DNA from: an uncultured Oscillospiraceae bacterium
GTDB taxonomy: Bacteria; Bacillota; Clostridia; Oscillospirales; Oscillospiraceae
Assembly (NCBI GenBank): GCA_910585265.1
Contig: CAJUCA010000002.1
Location: forward strand, 76,618 to 140,617
Direction of reading: 5' to 3'
Length of the DNA stretch: 64,000 nucleotides
How positions within the stretch are numbered: the stretch's first letter is position 1; the number at the start of each line of letters is the position of its first letter. Positions 15,930 through 24,564 of the stretch are shown here, one piece after another. A program made the position numbers and the translations under genes. The notes beneath the pieces were generated by a model. The model was not told where the DNA came from. It saw only the letters and a program-made list of their open reading frames with translations, and ran no database searches.

Positions 15930-16367
15930 GTGAACGTCCAAGAGCTTTTGGCTGGCGGGGGCGGTCTGCTTCTGGTCATGATGACCCTGGTACAGATCGC
16001 CCCCGTCAAAGTGAACCCCTGGTCCTGGATGGCAAGAGCCATCGGCCGGGCCATCAATGCCGAGGTCATCAAGAAACTGGATGCCCATATCACCATGGAT
16101 GACCGGCGATGTGCTGATGGGCACCGGGCCCGTATCCTGCACTTCAACAATGAGCTGCTTCGGGACATCGACCACACCAAGGAGGAGTTCACCGAGGTGT
16201 TGGCTGAGATAGATGCCTATGAGCTGTATTGCCGAGAACACCCGGAGTACCCGAACAACCGGGCGGTCCTGGCGATTAAGAATATCCAGGAGGTCTACAT
16301 GGAGCGGTTGAAGCTGCATGACTTCCTTCAGGAAAGCAGCGCAGCGAGGCAGGAGCAGTCGCCATGA
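15930..16367 (+). CDS. Phage lysis-module membrane-anchored protein
   Basis: 145 residues from GTG 15930 behind ACAGGAGGA. An N-terminal hydrophobic segment (LLAGGGGLLLVMMTLVQIAP) is followed by NPWSWMARAIGRAIN and a long charged helical region. Similar proteins occur before holins in Firmicutes prophages, but their function is unknown. The stop overlaps the next gene (ATGA). Confidence 0.65.
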   Translation: MNVQELLAGGGGLLLVMMTLVQIAPVKVNPWSWMARAIGRAINAEVIKKLDAHITMDDRRCADGHRARILHFNNELLRDIDHTKEEFTEVLAEIDAYELYCREHPEYPNNRAVLAIKNIQEVYMERLKLHDFLQESSAARQEQSP

Positions 16368-16780
16368 AGATGATCCTGATTGCCGCCGGCGCCCTGGTGG
16401 TCGGCATCGCCCTGGGCGTCATCTACTGCGAGGCCACCTACCGCCACCTACGGAAGCGTCTGAGGGAGCTGCGGGCGGGCTGCCAGCGCCCCAGCATCCT
16501 CCGCTCAGTGACCAGGATGCTCTTCGTCACCACGCAGGTGTCGGCCCTGGTATGGGTCTTTACCAGCTATGGCATCGCCATCTACTCCACCATCCGGCTG
16601 GAACAGGTCTACACAATGGCCGAGCTGTCCGAGCCGGCCATCCATACCATCCTGGGCGTCGGCGTCCTGAAGGTGTTGGAGAACATCTTCGAGCACAATG
16701 AAGGGCCGGTGTTCGGCACAAATGCGGCAGGAGGGATCCCACCCATCTCCGAAGAGGAAGAAATCGACGAAGGAGGATGA
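16364..16780 (+). CDS. Phage membrane protein of the lysis module
   Basis: 138 residues. One N-terminal transmembrane segment (ILIAAGALVVGIALGVIYCE) and one or two more around residues 50-100 (FVTTQVSALVWVFTSYGIAI). The C-terminus is acidic (EEEEIDEGG). It could be a second holin or spanin-like helper; I do not recognise the family. It sits between the membrane-anchored protein and the endolysin. Confidence 0.6.
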   Translation: MKMILIAAGALVVGIALGVIYCEATYRHLRKRLRELRAGCQRPSILRSVTRMLFVTTQVSALVWVFTSYGIAIYSTIRLEQVYTMAELSEPAIHTILGVGVLKVLENIFEHNEGPVFGTNAAGGIPPISEEEEIDEGG

Positions 16781-16782
16781 CT

Positions 16783-17880
16783 ATGAACAAGAAACCCGTC
16801 TCCTATCTCCAGACAGACGCCCGCTGGAAGAATAAGCCCTACCGGGTCAAGGGCGAGAACGCTACCATCGGCGGCTCCGGCTGCGGGCCCACCGCCGCCG
16901 CCATGCTGATTGAGACCATCACGGGCAAGAAGTTCACCCCGGAGGACGCCTGTAACTGGTCCATGGCCCACGGCTACAAGGCTCTGGGCAACGGAACCTA
17001 CTACGGCTACTTCAAGCCCCAGTTCGCCGAGTTCGGCATCGACTGCGATATGCTTAACTGGACGAAGACCTACGGCAAGCCGGACCACGCCAACCACAAG
17101 AAGGTCGAGGAGATGCTGAAGCAGGGATACTACTTCATCGCTCTGATGCTGAAGGGGCTCTGGACCACCGGCGGCCACTTTGTCGTCCTGTGGTGGCAGG
17201 ACGGAAAGGTCCGCATCAACGACCCGGCCAGCACCAAGGATGCCCGCCTGAACGGGGACATCCAGACCTTCCGCAGCCAGTGTGCCTACTACTGGTGGGT
17301 GGACGCCCGGAAGTTCAACGGGTACGGCACCGCCGTAAAGCCCCCGGTCGCCTCCAGCGGCACCCCGGCTACTGGTTCCGCCCCGTCTCTCGGCCTGAAG
17401 GTCGGCGACATCGTTGAGTTCACCGGGACCACGCATTATTACAGCGCCAACGCCAGCAAGCCCGCCACCTGCAAGCCCGGACAGGCCAAGGTCACGCAGC
17501 TCTACAACGGCAAGCACCCGTACCAGCTCATCGCCGTCAAGGGCGGCGGCTCTACGGTCTACGGCTGGGTGGATGAGAAGGACATCCAGCACCCGGCCTT
17601 GACCGCCATCGACAAGCTGGCGAAGCTGGGCGTCATCAACTCCCCGGACTACTGGAAGCAGACCGTCTCCGGCAACAAGGTCAAGCACCTGGACATCCTG
17701 TTCACGAAGTCGGCGGCGAAGATCAGCAAGACCGGCACCCGCACCGCCACCCCGGAGGACGGTATTGCCTCCCTGGTGTCCGCCGGCGTCATCGACACGC
17801 CGGACTACTGGAAGTCCAACTACAAAGGCTACCCCAGCCTGGGCGAGCTGCTATGCGCTCTGGGCGGGGCAGTCAAATGA
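16783..17880 (+). CDS. Endolysin, C39-like papain-fold amidase/peptidase
   Basis: 365 residues from ATG 16783 (7 nt after AGGAGG; an in-frame ATG at 16777 is too close). Catalytic features of a C39-like cysteine peptidase: GGSGCGPTAAAML (nucleophile Cys near residue 32) and GGHFVVLWW (His). A middle SH3-like segment (LKVGDIVEFTGTTHYYSANA) and two C-terminal repeats around GVINSPDYWK and GVIDTPDYWK probably bind cell wall. It would cut host peptidoglycan, released by the holin that follows. Confidence 0.85.
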   Translation: MNKKPVSYLQTDARWKNKPYRVKGENATIGGSGCGPTAAAMLIETITGKKFTPEDACNWSMAHGYKALGNGTYYGYFKPQFAEFGIDCDMLNWTKTYGKPDHANHKKVEEMLKQGYYFIALMLKGLWTTGGHFVVLWWQDGKVRINDPASTKDARLNGDIQTFRSQCAYYWWVDARKFNGYGTAVKPPVASSGTPATGSAPSLGLKVGDIVEFTGTTHYYSANASKPATCKPGQAKVTQLYNGKHPYQLIAVKGGGSTVYGWVDEKDIQHPALTAIDKLAKLGVINSPDYWKQTVSGNKVKHLDILFTKSAAKISKTGTRTATPEDGIASLVSAGVIDTPDYWKSNYKGYPSLGELLCALGGAVK

Positions 17881-17898
17881 TTTTAGGAGGTACTCGCA

Positions 17899-18231
17899 AT
17901 GGAAAGCATCATCCAGAACATCCCCGTCGTCATCTCCATCATCCTGCCCGTGGTGCTGGCCCTCGTGATCGTCACGAACATCATCGTCGATGTTCTGAAG
18001 GGCCTGACCTGGAAGAAGCTGCCCACCAACGTCCTGGCGTTCCTCGTCGCCATGGCCGTGACGCTGGTTGCCTTTTTCGCCATGTGCCAGATCGTCGGCA
18101 TCCCGGTCACATGGTACATGGTGGTCGGCGCCATCGTCCTGGGCTTCTTCGTCTGCTTCGCCGCTATGTATGGGTTCGATAAGCTGAAGCAGACTATGGA
18201 GCAGTTCAACACCATCCGGCAGAATAAATGA
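17899..18231 (+). CDS. Phage holin
   Basis: 110 residues with three predicted membrane segments (IPVVISIILPVVLALVIVTN; VLAFLVAMAVTLVAFFAMCQ; WYMVVGAIVLGFFVCFAAMY) and a charged C-terminal tail. Size and place next to the endolysin support a holin. ATG 17899 lies 8 nt after TAGGAGG. Confidence 0.8.
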   Translation: MESIIQNIPVVISIILPVVLALVIVTNIIVDVLKGLTWKKLPTNVLAFLVAMAVTLVAFFAMCQIVGIPVTWYMVVGAIVLGFFVCFAAMYGFDKLKQTMEQFNTIRQNK

Positions 18232-18236
18232 CACCT

Positions 18237-18272
18237 GCGCCCCTTGGCCTTCGGGCTGGGGGGCGCTTTTTT
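18237..18272 (+). terminator. Late-operon terminator
   Basis: GCGCCCC (18237-18243) pairs with GGGGCGC (18260-18266), followed by six T. It ends the lysis operon. Confidence 0.88.
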
Positions 18273-18770
18273 CGTTTCTGGGATAATCGCTGCATCCCGG
18301 AAGCTAAACTGCATCCTGTTTTGTAGTATTTGCTAACATCCAACTTTTTTGAAGTAAACCAGTTAAATTTTGCAGAAATCGTATGCTTTTCCAACGGGAA
18401 AAACTGGGAAATCGACGTTAAGCCGCCTACCCATATACTTATACCCCTGAAAGTAACCGTAGCTCAAAAGGCTTCTAAATGAGTTTTAAGGCAGTCCCCC
18501 CAGAACGGACAAAAAAGGGCGGTATTTCCGTCCATCACGGACGCCCATCGGTCCGCCTGGAACAAGACATCCCCCTCTCCGGTCAGCAATCGCCGGGGAG
18601 GGGGATTTTTTTCGTTTTGCCGCCTCTACACCAACCAAAAGGCCAAAAGCCCTCTATTATTGAAATACAGCCGTGAAAAACCGTCCTATGGGTCCCGGCC
18701 AACAAACTACCCTACCAAAGGCAAACGTGTCCCAGGTGGCCTTAAAACGGCCTCTACGGGCACCTGTTAC
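18273..18770. other. Non-coding stretch with hairpins and a second terminator
   Basis: Nearly 500 nt without a gene I can support; short open frames lack RBS and plausible sequence. It holds a nested hairpin (GGGCG at 18518-18522 ... TCCGT/ACGGA ... CGCCC) and a strong terminator-like hairpin CCCCCTCTCCGG (18571-18582) with CCGGGGAGGGGG (18593-18604) plus a T-run. A further stem, CAGGTGGCC ... GGCACCTG, lies around 18733-18766. AT-rich compared with neighbours. Confidence 0.5.
18571..18612 (+). terminator. Strong intrinsic terminator
   Basis: A 12-bp stem, loop TCAGCAATCG, then ATTTTTTT. No gene directly precedes it, so it may end a short untranslated transcript. Confidence 0.75.
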
Positions 18771-18779
18771 CTATATAAT

Positions 18780-18896
18780 TACGTTGACGTAGATAATGAA
18801 AAATTTTTTACGAAATCGTAAAAATAACGCTGGACAAAGGATTTGCCCCTGTGGTACACTTTAATCATGAAACAACCAAAAACCTACGGAACCGTA
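18780..18896 (+). promoter_or_regulatory. Promoter-operator cassette A
   Basis: Three TACG-N4-CGTA sites at 18780-18791, 18809-18820 and 18885-18896. Between sites 2 and 3 is a promoter: TGGACA (18831-18836), 18 nt, TACACT (18855-18860) with a TG extended -10. The first two sites start 29 nt apart, as in cassettes B and C. It drives the small-gene array beginning at 18925. Confidence 0.85.
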
Positions 18897-18924
18897 GAAA
18901 ATCTAATGCCGGGAGGAAATGAAT

Positions 18925-19203
18925 ATGAAAACCCCGAACATCGCCGTCAACCGCCGCTGGTCCGGTATGAGCGTCCGCCAGACCTGCATCAAGCACGACC
19001 TCTACACCTGTGGGGACAACGAGGACTACGAGCATATGCTCAACTGGGTGGAACGCCTCTACCCGAACACCGAGAACCTGTACTTCATCGCCGAGGACAT
19101 CCAGAAGCACAGCAAGGACCAGACCATCACGAACGTCATGTACCTGCTGGAGAAGGACGCCGTGACCACCACCTTCGAGATCGACGGCCGGGATGACATC
19201 TGA
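18925..19203 (+). CDS. Small phage protein, unknown
   Basis: 92 residues, first gene after cassette A. ATG 18925 is preferred over 18919 because GGGAGG (18911-18916) then sits 8 nt away. The protein contains NTENLYFIAEDIQKHSKDQT and FEIDGRDD; no known motif. Likely a regulator or host-takeover protein by position only. Confidence 0.6.
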   Translation: MKTPNIAVNRRWSGMSVRQTCIKHDLYTCGDNEDYEHMLNWVERLYPNTENLYFIAEDIQKHSKDQTITNVMYLLEKDAVTTTFEIDGRDDI

Positions 19204-19232
19204 GCCCACGGAACAGAAAGGAGACAACAGTA

Positions 19233-19472
19233 ATGAAAGAGCAAATCGAGAGCCGGATTGAGAACCTGAAGAAGACCCTGAGCTGGAAAGAGGATGAGCT
19301 GGAGCAGAGCCGGTTGGGTCTCGTTGAGAGGGCCAGCAAATGCTCCGCCGCAGAGATTGCCCACGGCTGGTTGGAGAGCGACATCGACACCATCGGCCGG
19401 GAGTTCGAGGAGGTCAAGAGCCTCCGTGACCAGATTGCCCTACTGGAATACATCCTGAAGAATGATAAGTAA
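19233..19472 (+). CDS. Small coiled-coil phage protein
   Basis: 79 residues, almost entirely helical with heptads (ESRIENLKKTLSWKEDELEQ; FEEVKSLRDQIALLEYILKN). Good RBS AAAGGAG. Function unknown. Confidence 0.6.
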   Translation: MKEQIESRIENLKKTLSWKEDELEQSRLGLVERASKCSAAEIAHGWLESDIDTIGREFEEVKSLRDQIALLEYILKNDK

Positions 19473-19548
19473 GCCGAAACGGGCTACGGCCCGTCGCCGG
19501 GAACTGCCCCACCCGGCCTGATGATGGCAGGGCAAAGGAGGAAGCAAC

Positions 19549-19716
19549 ATGACGAGGATGTACTGCCCGTATTGCGGCAAGCTGCTGGAAGAGGGCTGTG
19601 AGTGCGAGCGTCTCGTAGCCGAGGATTACGAGGCCATGGTAGAAGAGCTGGAGGAACGTCAGCTCCGTACCGCATACCAGCAGGATTTGATTGACCTGTA
19701 CCGCTTCGAGCGGTGA
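19549..19716 (+). CDS. Short zinc-ribbon protein
   Basis: 55 residues. An N-terminal YCPYCGKLLEEGCEC motif gives four cysteines for one zinc, followed by an acidic helix (EDYEAMVEELEERQLRTAYQ). ATG 19549 after AAAGGAGG. Such mini zinc ribbons are common in phage early regions; the target is unknown. Confidence 0.7.
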   Translation: MTRMYCPYCGKLLEEGCECERLVAEDYEAMVEELEERQLRTAYQQDLIDLYRFER

Positions 19717-19735
19717 GCGAGAAAGGAGAATCGTG

Positions 19736-20173
19736 ATGAACAAGCAGTTCACCTACAATCCGGTGGTCCTGGTCGAGATGGCCCAGGAGTATTTGGAGGC
19801 GGAGCGTAGCTACCGTGACTTCATCGCCCAGCACAAGAACCAGTATGGTAGCCTCGTTCTGGGCTCCGCCGATGACAGGGTTAGCTACTGGGTCAAGGAC
19901 AAGGAGAGCTCCTGTGCCGGCTCGGCTCTCAGCACCGCTTGCCGGCTCGTCGGCGCCGATGTGAACACCGTCATCGCAACGGCGAAGGCCATGAACCGCT
20001 TTGAGAAGCGGGAACGCTGGCAGGTCTGCGCTCACCTTCCCACAGGATGGTGCTCCCGGTGTGGTGAGTATGGGGAGTATGGAGAAGACCGGGTTCGGCG
20101 CTTCTTCGCCGCCAGGGAGTGGGACGCCGATTTCTTCCAAAGCACAGGCCGTCGCCACCCTTGGGCGGCCTGA
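19736..20173 (+). CDS. Small phage protein, unknown
   Basis: 145 residues, ATG 19736 behind AAAGGAG. A helical N-terminal half (VEMAQEYLEAERSYRDFIAQ) and a C-terminal part with GWCSRCGEYGEYGED. Last gene before cassette B. Family not recognised. Confidence 0.6.
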   Translation: MNKQFTYNPVVLVEMAQEYLEAERSYRDFIAQHKNQYGSLVLGSADDRVSYWVKDKESSCAGSALSTACRLVGADVNTVIATAKAMNRFEKRERWQVCAHLPTGWCSRCGEYGEYGEDRVRRFFAAREWDADFFQSTGRRHPWAA

Positions 20174-20202
20174 GCTTACCCCCCATCTTTGCGCCCAAAT
20201 CC

Positions 20203-20318
20203 TACGAGAACGAAGATTTGAAAAATATTTTTTCAAAATCGTAATTTTTCGATTGACGCTCGAAGTATCCCGGTGGTACACTATCATCATCAAACAAAAC
20301 AAATCCTACGAAGTGGTA
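20203..20318 (+). promoter_or_regulatory. Promoter-operator cassette B
   Basis: Sites at 20203-20214 (TACG AGAA CGAA), 20232-20243 (right half CGTA only) and 20307-20318 (TACG AAGT GGTA). Promoter TTGACG (20253-20258), 18 nt, TACACT (20277-20282) with extended -10 TGG. The spacing of all elements equals cassette C and is within 1 nt of cassette A. Confidence 0.85.
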
Positions 20319-20355
20319 GGAATATGACAGGCTGATGAGCCGGGAGGTAATTGAC

Positions 20356-20574
20356 ATGATGGAAAAGCTGGAGCGGCTGGATAGCTGGTACGGAAGACTG
20401 AGCGACATCACCGAGGAGCTTGCCGAAATGGGCTTCGATGTGGTGGATGCCAATGCCGAGTGCATTGACGTGGCCTTCGAGGAGGACGGAGACGATGTTC
20501 ACGTCGTCATCTACCTGGGCGGAACGCAGAACACCATTACCATCAACGGATTTGAAGAAGTTTACAGGGGGTAA
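20356..20574 (+). CDS. Small acidic phage protein, unknown
   Basis: 72 residues from ATG 20356, 8 nt after GGGAGG. First gene after cassette B. Very acidic (FEEDGDDVHVVIYLG) with an alternating beta pattern near the C-terminus. Function unknown. Confidence 0.6.
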   Translation: MMEKLERLDSWYGRLSDITEELAEMGFDVVDANAECIDVAFEEDGDDVHVVIYLGGTQNTITINGFEEVYRG

Positions 20575-20579
20575 GAGAA

Positions 20580-20819
20580 ATGAACGGTATTTATGAGATG
20601 AAGGGCATTACCGAGGAAATGACCGATTTGGAACAGGCCGACAAGTTCTGGTCCAATGCAAGGGAGCGGGTAATGCTTATCGCTGAGGCCAACTGCTTCC
20701 ACCTCTCCCTTGAGGAGCACGACGATTCGTTCCTGTATGACCTGTACGACAACGGAGACTACATCCCCACCGGCGAGGAAATCACCACAGCCATCAGGGA
20801 GTACCTGGGCCTCTGCTGA
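20580..20819 (+). CDS. Small acidic phage protein, unknown
   Basis: 79 residues starting 5 nt after the previous stop, RBS inside the AGGGGGTAAG of the previous end. Acidic C-terminal half (EEHDDSFLYDLYDNGDYIPT). No family recognised. Confidence 0.6.
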   Translation: MNGIYEMKGITEEMTDLEQADKFWSNARERVMLIAEANCFHLSLEEHDDSFLYDLYDNGDYIPTGEEITTAIREYLGLC

Positions 20820-20933
20820 ACCCACCTGACGAGAACCGGTAGACACCCGGTCGAAACTGCGGAGCTCCTGGAACACCGGGAGCAAGCTGGACAGCCCGCA
20901 GTCGTGGGAAGCCACAGGAAGGAGATGAGGTAC

Positions 20934-21098
20934 ATGACACCGGATATGGCAGAAGAAGCGGTGGTGGCCCTTGCTATCCTGGCCGGGTATCTGCTCATCT
21001 TGGGCATTGGATGCCTTGTCGCCGACTTCGTATTCCCGCATATCCCGTTTATCAACCGGTTTTTGGATAGCCTCCACGATTGGGAGGACGAATACTGA
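20934..21098 (+). CDS. Single-span small membrane protein
   Basis: 54 residues, ATG 20934 with GGAAGGAG upstream. One long hydrophobic segment (VVALAILAGYLLILGIGCLV) continues into FVFPHIPF, then a charged C-terminus (HDWEDEY). Could modify the host membrane; function unknown. Confidence 0.55.
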   Translation: MTPDMAEEAVVALAILAGYLLILGIGCLVADFVFPHIPFINRFLDSLHDWEDEY

Positions 21099-21111
21099 AA
21101 GGAATGAAATC

Positions 21112-21387
21112 ATGAGTATCAAAGTTACCATGGACGTGTCTTCTCTGCGGTCGATTATGGGTTACGCCTTTAATTTCGACGTTTTCACTCAAGGACGCAA
21201 GGATTGCTATAAACTCGCCCAGAAAGCCAGCTACGACGAGTTTTCCGCCAAGCTGGAAGAGGTCAAGAAGCATATCGAGTACGAATCCGACCACCGTGCT
21301 TTTCCGGGCCCGTCCTATTGGCTCGGCTGTCTGTGCGGGTTCGACTCCGTGCTGTGGCCCAAAAAGGAGGAGCAGAGCGATGAGTGA
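21112..21387 (+). CDS. Small phage protein, unknown
   Basis: 91 residues, ATG 21112, 8 nt after AAAGGA. Contains KLAQKASYDEFSAKLEEVKK and a hydrophobic SYWLGCLCGFDSVLW segment. The next gene overlaps its stop. Confidence 0.55.
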   Translation: MSIKVTMDVSSLRSIMGYAFNFDVFTQGRKDCYKLAQKASYDEFSAKLEEVKKHIEYESDHRAFPGPSYWLGCLCGFDSVLWPKKEEQSDE

Positions 21388-21676
21388 TCCGTCTCTGGTC
21401 CGCTGGTCTTTCTGGCCGAAAGTGGGGCCGGTCGAGTCCGGCAAAATGCCCCGTAAGAAGATGCAAGAGAACCTTCAGCGGTTCGAGGTGGAGGCCCGGA
21501 AGCTGCTGGCTGAGACTGGTGCCGACCATGTGGTATACGGCAGAAAGCTCTACACCGATGACGGGGAGCTGGAGGAGCTTCGGTTCTACCTGATGCCGAT
21601 GAGCGATGAGGAGTTTGAGGATAGGGTGGCGCCCCTGAAGAACCAGCAGGTGTACGCTGTCCACAAAATGAAGTGA
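21380..21676 (+). CDS. Small phage protein, unknown
   Basis: 98 residues, ATG 21380 behind AAAAAGGAGG, overlapping the previous gene by 8 nt. Basic N-terminal half (PRKKMQENLQRFEVEARKLL) and a C-terminal beta pattern (ELRFYLMPMSDEEFEDRV). No known motif. Confidence 0.55.
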   Translation: MSDPSLVRWSFWPKVGPVESGKMPRKKMQENLQRFEVEARKLLAETGADHVVYGRKLYTDDGELEELRFYLMPMSDEEFEDRVAPLKNQQVYAVHKMK

Positions 21677-21690
21677 GGAGGAGTGTGAGT

Positions 21691-22236
21691 ATGGGACGTG
21701 GCAACGTATCTGTCTCTGGCCGCTATGAGGGCCTGTACTACATTGACAACGACCATTTCCATGTGTACCGCCGGGACGAACCGGGAGTCGAGTATCCCGA
21801 AACCCAGCTCATGGGCGACCTCAGCTATGATGAGCTGACCGGAATTGAGTGGCTCTACGACGAGTGGGGAACCGCCGAGGAAGAGGACGACATCCTGGAG
21901 TGCTTCATCAGTAGCTTCGTCAGGATGTTCCCCAGCTTTGAGCGGCCGATGCTCGATAAATGGCTTACCGAGCCTGGATTTGGTGGACGGTCCCGCCGGG
22001 TCATCCTGGAAAGCAAGCTGTTCTACATCGCCGTCGAGGACAATGAGTGGTCGCTGGCTGTGGAGCTGCTCCAGAAAGAAGACCCCTACGACGATCACCT
22101 CAGCGGGCTCCAGGGCCGCCACTACCTGAAGTACCTGGACGGTATGAAGAGGTGTCTCCTGGATCGTCTCCCCAGCATTGGGACCTACGCCGGAGCATGG
22201 ACATCCGGCATCATCAACAGAGAGGAAGTGTGCTGA
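21691..22236 (+). CDS. Phage protein, unknown, 181 aa
   Basis: ATG 21691, 7-8 nt after GAGGAGGAG; an in-frame GTG at 21673 is weaker. Acidic, with YYIDNDHFHVYRRDEPGVEY and a helical middle (LECFISSFVRMFPSFERPML). The overall pattern (W/Y-rich, acidic) resembles nucleic-acid-mimic or anti-defence proteins, but that is only an impression. No family recognised. Confidence 0.55.
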   Translation: MGRGNVSVSGRYEGLYYIDNDHFHVYRRDEPGVEYPETQLMGDLSYDELTGIEWLYDEWGTAEEEDDILECFISSFVRMFPSFERPMLDKWLTEPGFGGRSRRVILESKLFYIAVEDNEWSLAVELLQKEDPYDDHLSGLQGRHYLKYLDGMKRCLLDRLPSIGTYAGAWTSGIINREEVC

Positions 22237-22237
22237 T

Positions 22238-22618
22238 ATGAGTGAAAAAATGTTCACCGTCCGACCGGAGATTGAGGTCAACCTGACCCAGCAGGACATC
22301 GATGATATCATGGTCTCCGCCTTGGAGGGCGGCATCAACTACTGGTGCCGGGAGGCTGAGGTCGTTGAGGAGAAGCGGTGCGGAGACTGGGGGCACGAGC
22401 AGATCGCCCGTGGCGGCTCCCTCATCCTCCACGACGCCGAGAGCTCCGACAAGTGGGAGCTGACCCTGGAGAAGTTCCTGAACGGGGTTAAGCTGTACTT
22501 CGAGGACGGCTGCCACGTCAATGTTGAGGACAACCGCATCGACACCGGCGACATGGATGCCAACGACGCCGACTGCATCATCCAACTTGCCATCTTCGGG
22601 GAGGTGGTGTTCGGATGA
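22238..22618 (+). CDS. Conserved phage early protein, unknown
   Basis: 126 residues from ATG 22238. The opening MFTVRPEIEVNLTQQDIDDI and GGSLILHDAESSDKWELTLE are of a type that recurs in Firmicutes phages and plasmids without a known function. The stop overlaps the next ATG (ATGA). Confidence 0.65.
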   Translation: MSEKMFTVRPEIEVNLTQQDIDDIMVSALEGGINYWCREAEVVEEKRCGDWGHEQIARGGSLILHDAESSDKWELTLEKFLNGVKLYFEDGCHVNVEDNRIDTGDMDANDADCIIQLAIFGEVVFG

Positions 22619-23097
22619 GTGAGTGTAAGAAACAGGCTATTGAGGTCATCGACCAGCTCCATTCCGAGAGCCGCCTCGAATACCCCGATTACTGCACCAT
22701 CCACGATGGCCTGGACGAAATTGACACCCTGCGGGATCGGGATGAGGTGCTGGAGGAGCTGTGGGCGCAGTTCGCCGACATCCCCATGAACCCTGAGACC
22801 GAGTGCATCGAGGCCCCGTTCATGGGCTGGGGCGTGGGAATCAGTCGGGAGGAAATCTGGCACTGGTTCGATGAGCGGCATAGTAAAGGCGTTGTCTACC
22901 TGCTATACGGAACCATCCAGCAGTATGACGTCACAATGGAGAGATACTACAAATCTCTGTGCGATGACTGCGGAACATCCGACTGCGCCTACAATAGCGC
23001 CGGAGAGTGCCGGTATCCGCAAGTCTTCCACCGGGTCCCTATCATCACCGAGAGCGATGGTTGCATGAACTACATCAGAAGGGAGGGAGATGGATGA
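22615..23097 (+). CDS. Conserved phage protein, unknown, cysteine-containing C-terminus
   Basis: 160 residues. N-terminal CKKQAIEVIDQLHSESRLEY and a middle ETECIEAPFMGWGVGISREE are acidic. The C-terminal half carries LCDDCGTSDCAYNSAGECRY, a possible metal site. Overlaps both neighbours. Confidence 0.6.
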   Translation: MSECKKQAIEVIDQLHSESRLEYPDYCTIHDGLDEIDTLRDRDEVLEELWAQFADIPMNPETECIEAPFMGWGVGISREEIWHWFDERHSKGVVYLLYGTIQQYDVTMERYYKSLCDDCGTSDCAYNSAGECRYPQVFHRVPIITESDGCMNYIRREGDG

Positions 23098-23483
23098 ACA
23101 AGAGAAACAGATGGGAGGAACTTTTTGACGAGCTCCTCGACCTCATCGAGTTCCGGCTCATCAAGTACCCGGACGGGTGGGGATTGGTGGACCGACAGGG
23201 GGCTAACCTGGGGGACATCGAAAGCGACCGTTTCGATAGTTCCGTCGCTCTCATCGACCGGCTGGAGGTCTATGTCCGGGACTACATCGTCTCGGACATC
23301 GAAGAGGATTGCGACTGCGGCGAGTATCACGACTGGTCTGAACTGCTGGAATTCGCCAGGGAAACCATGGCCCCGGAAGATTTAGAGCGGTATCACTTTG
23401 ACCTGGAAATCCTGGACATGATATGCAATCACCCGTCGGAGGTCAACCTGGAAAACTGCTTCTTCGACAGGGAGGAGAGATGA
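23094..23483 (+). CDS. Small acidic phage protein, unknown
   Basis: 129 residues from ATG 23094 (RBS GGGAGGGAG; the ATG at 23090 is out of frame). Very acidic (DYIVSDIEEDCDCGEYHDWS). Function unknown. Confidence 0.55.
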   Translation: MNKRNRWEELFDELLDLIEFRLIKYPDGWGLVDRQGANLGDIESDRFDSSVALIDRLEVYVRDYIVSDIEEDCDCGEYHDWSELLEFARETMAPEDLERYHFDLEILDMICNHPSEVNLENCFFDREER

Positions 23484-23484
23484 T

Positions 23485-23625
23485 ATGGGCTACATGGGCG
23501 TCGGATATAGCGGCTACGAATACGAAACCTGCCCTCTCTGCGGGCAGGGTATGTGGAATGGCCGGTGCGAGAACCCGGACTGCGAGTACCACTGGAACCC
23601 GAAAGAAGATGAGGAGGATGAGTGA
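23485..23625 (+). CDS. Short zinc-ribbon-like protein
   Basis: 46 residues, ATG 23485 after GGGAGGAGAG. TCPLCGQGMWNGRCENPDCEYHW provides two CxxC-like pairs for zinc in a compact ribbon, followed by an acidic tail (PKEDEEDE). The next gene overlaps its stop (GTGATGG). Confidence 0.65.
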   Translation: MGYMGVGYSGYEYETCPLCGQGMWNGRCENPDCEYHWNPKEDEEDE

Positions 23626-24452
23626 TGGCCGAACACAAGTCTTTGACATTCTCCATCGAAGGAAAGATTATCACCGATGTTGCCAGAGAGCATTTTTACG
23701 TCAGAAACGACATGGCTAAGGCCCTGGACCTTCTCTGCGCTGGACTCCAGAGTGACCAGCTAAACGAGTACGAGCGGATGGCCTTAGCTCTCCGGGTCCT
23801 GGACGGAAAGGCCGAAATTCGAGGAACGTACCCTGGGGACAGCTATGGGCTCTACGACTTGGATGAACCGGATTGTCGGTTCAGTATCGCAGACCATATC
23901 GGTAAACTGGCTAAGAAGCTGGAAACTGCCGAGTCTGAGCTTCATGACTTACAGGTGAAATTCAGCCTTGTGGCGGAGGGCCTGTCCTATACGCAGAAGC
24001 GTGAGGCCAATAGTGCGTGGTTCTCGCTTGATTATGACCACAGAAGGCCAATTTTTGATGATGTCGAGCCTGTTCCGCTGATACCGGGCTTGACCTCCCA
24101 GCTTGACAGCTTCTTGGAGAGAATGACGGGGCCGGAGACCACCACGGATGACTATGGATGGCTGGAGCCGTCCGGCAAATTCCACGAAGTTCCGTTTGGG
24201 GAGCATCAGGGATGGGCGTGGAAGAAGGCATTAGAGCTCGGATTTTCTGGGGAAGCATTTGACCGTGGCCTTGGAGGAGATGTCCTGCTTGAACATGGGT
24301 GGGTCCTTCTGGACAACCCCGGTCTGGGTCTTGCAAGACCAACTTCCAGCGATACCAGACCTATGACCAAAGCGCAAAGGGAGTTCCTGTTCGACTACTA
24401 CACCGAGCGAAACCGGCCCGATCTCGCTAAAAAGTACCTGGAGGACGATTGA
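23625..24452 (+). CDS. Phage protein, unknown, 275 aa
   Basis: ATG 23625, with an in-frame GTG one codon earlier. Helical N-terminal half (YVRNDMAKALDLLCAGLQSD; KLAKKLETAESELHDLQVKF), a proline-rich middle, and MTKAQREFLFDYYTERNRPD at the end. Last gene before a terminator. No family recognised. Confidence 0.6.
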   Translation: MAEHKSLTFSIEGKIITDVAREHFYVRNDMAKALDLLCAGLQSDQLNEYERMALALRVLDGKAEIRGTYPGDSYGLYDLDEPDCRFSIADHIGKLAKKLETAESELHDLQVKFSLVAEGLSYTQKREANSAWFSLDYDHRRPIFDDVEPVPLIPGLTSQLDSFLERMTGPETTTDDYGWLEPSGKFHEVPFGEHQGWAWKKALELGFSGEAFDRGLGGDVLLEHGWVLLDNPGLGLARPTSSDTRPMTKAQREFLFDYYTERNRPDLAKKYLEDD

Positions 24453-24507
24453 TACCATCAAACACCGTTTTCCAGGCCACCACGTCACCTGAAATCAATC
24501 AACCTAT

Positions 24508-24546
24508 CACCCGGAACCGTCCCAGGCGCTCCATCCGGGTGTTTTT
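24508..24546 (+). terminator. Terminator within the small-gene array
   Basis: CACCCGG (24508-24514) pairs with CCGGGTG (24535-24541), then TTTTT. It ends the cassette-B transcript. The next gene has its own RBS but no obvious new promoter, so read-through may be used. Confidence 0.65.
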
Positions 24547-24564
24547 AAGGGGAAAGGAGTACGA

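Noticed and set aside
18479..18676. 65-codon open frame after the holin
   Set aside because: No RBS and it spans a strong terminator hairpin; composition looks non-coding.
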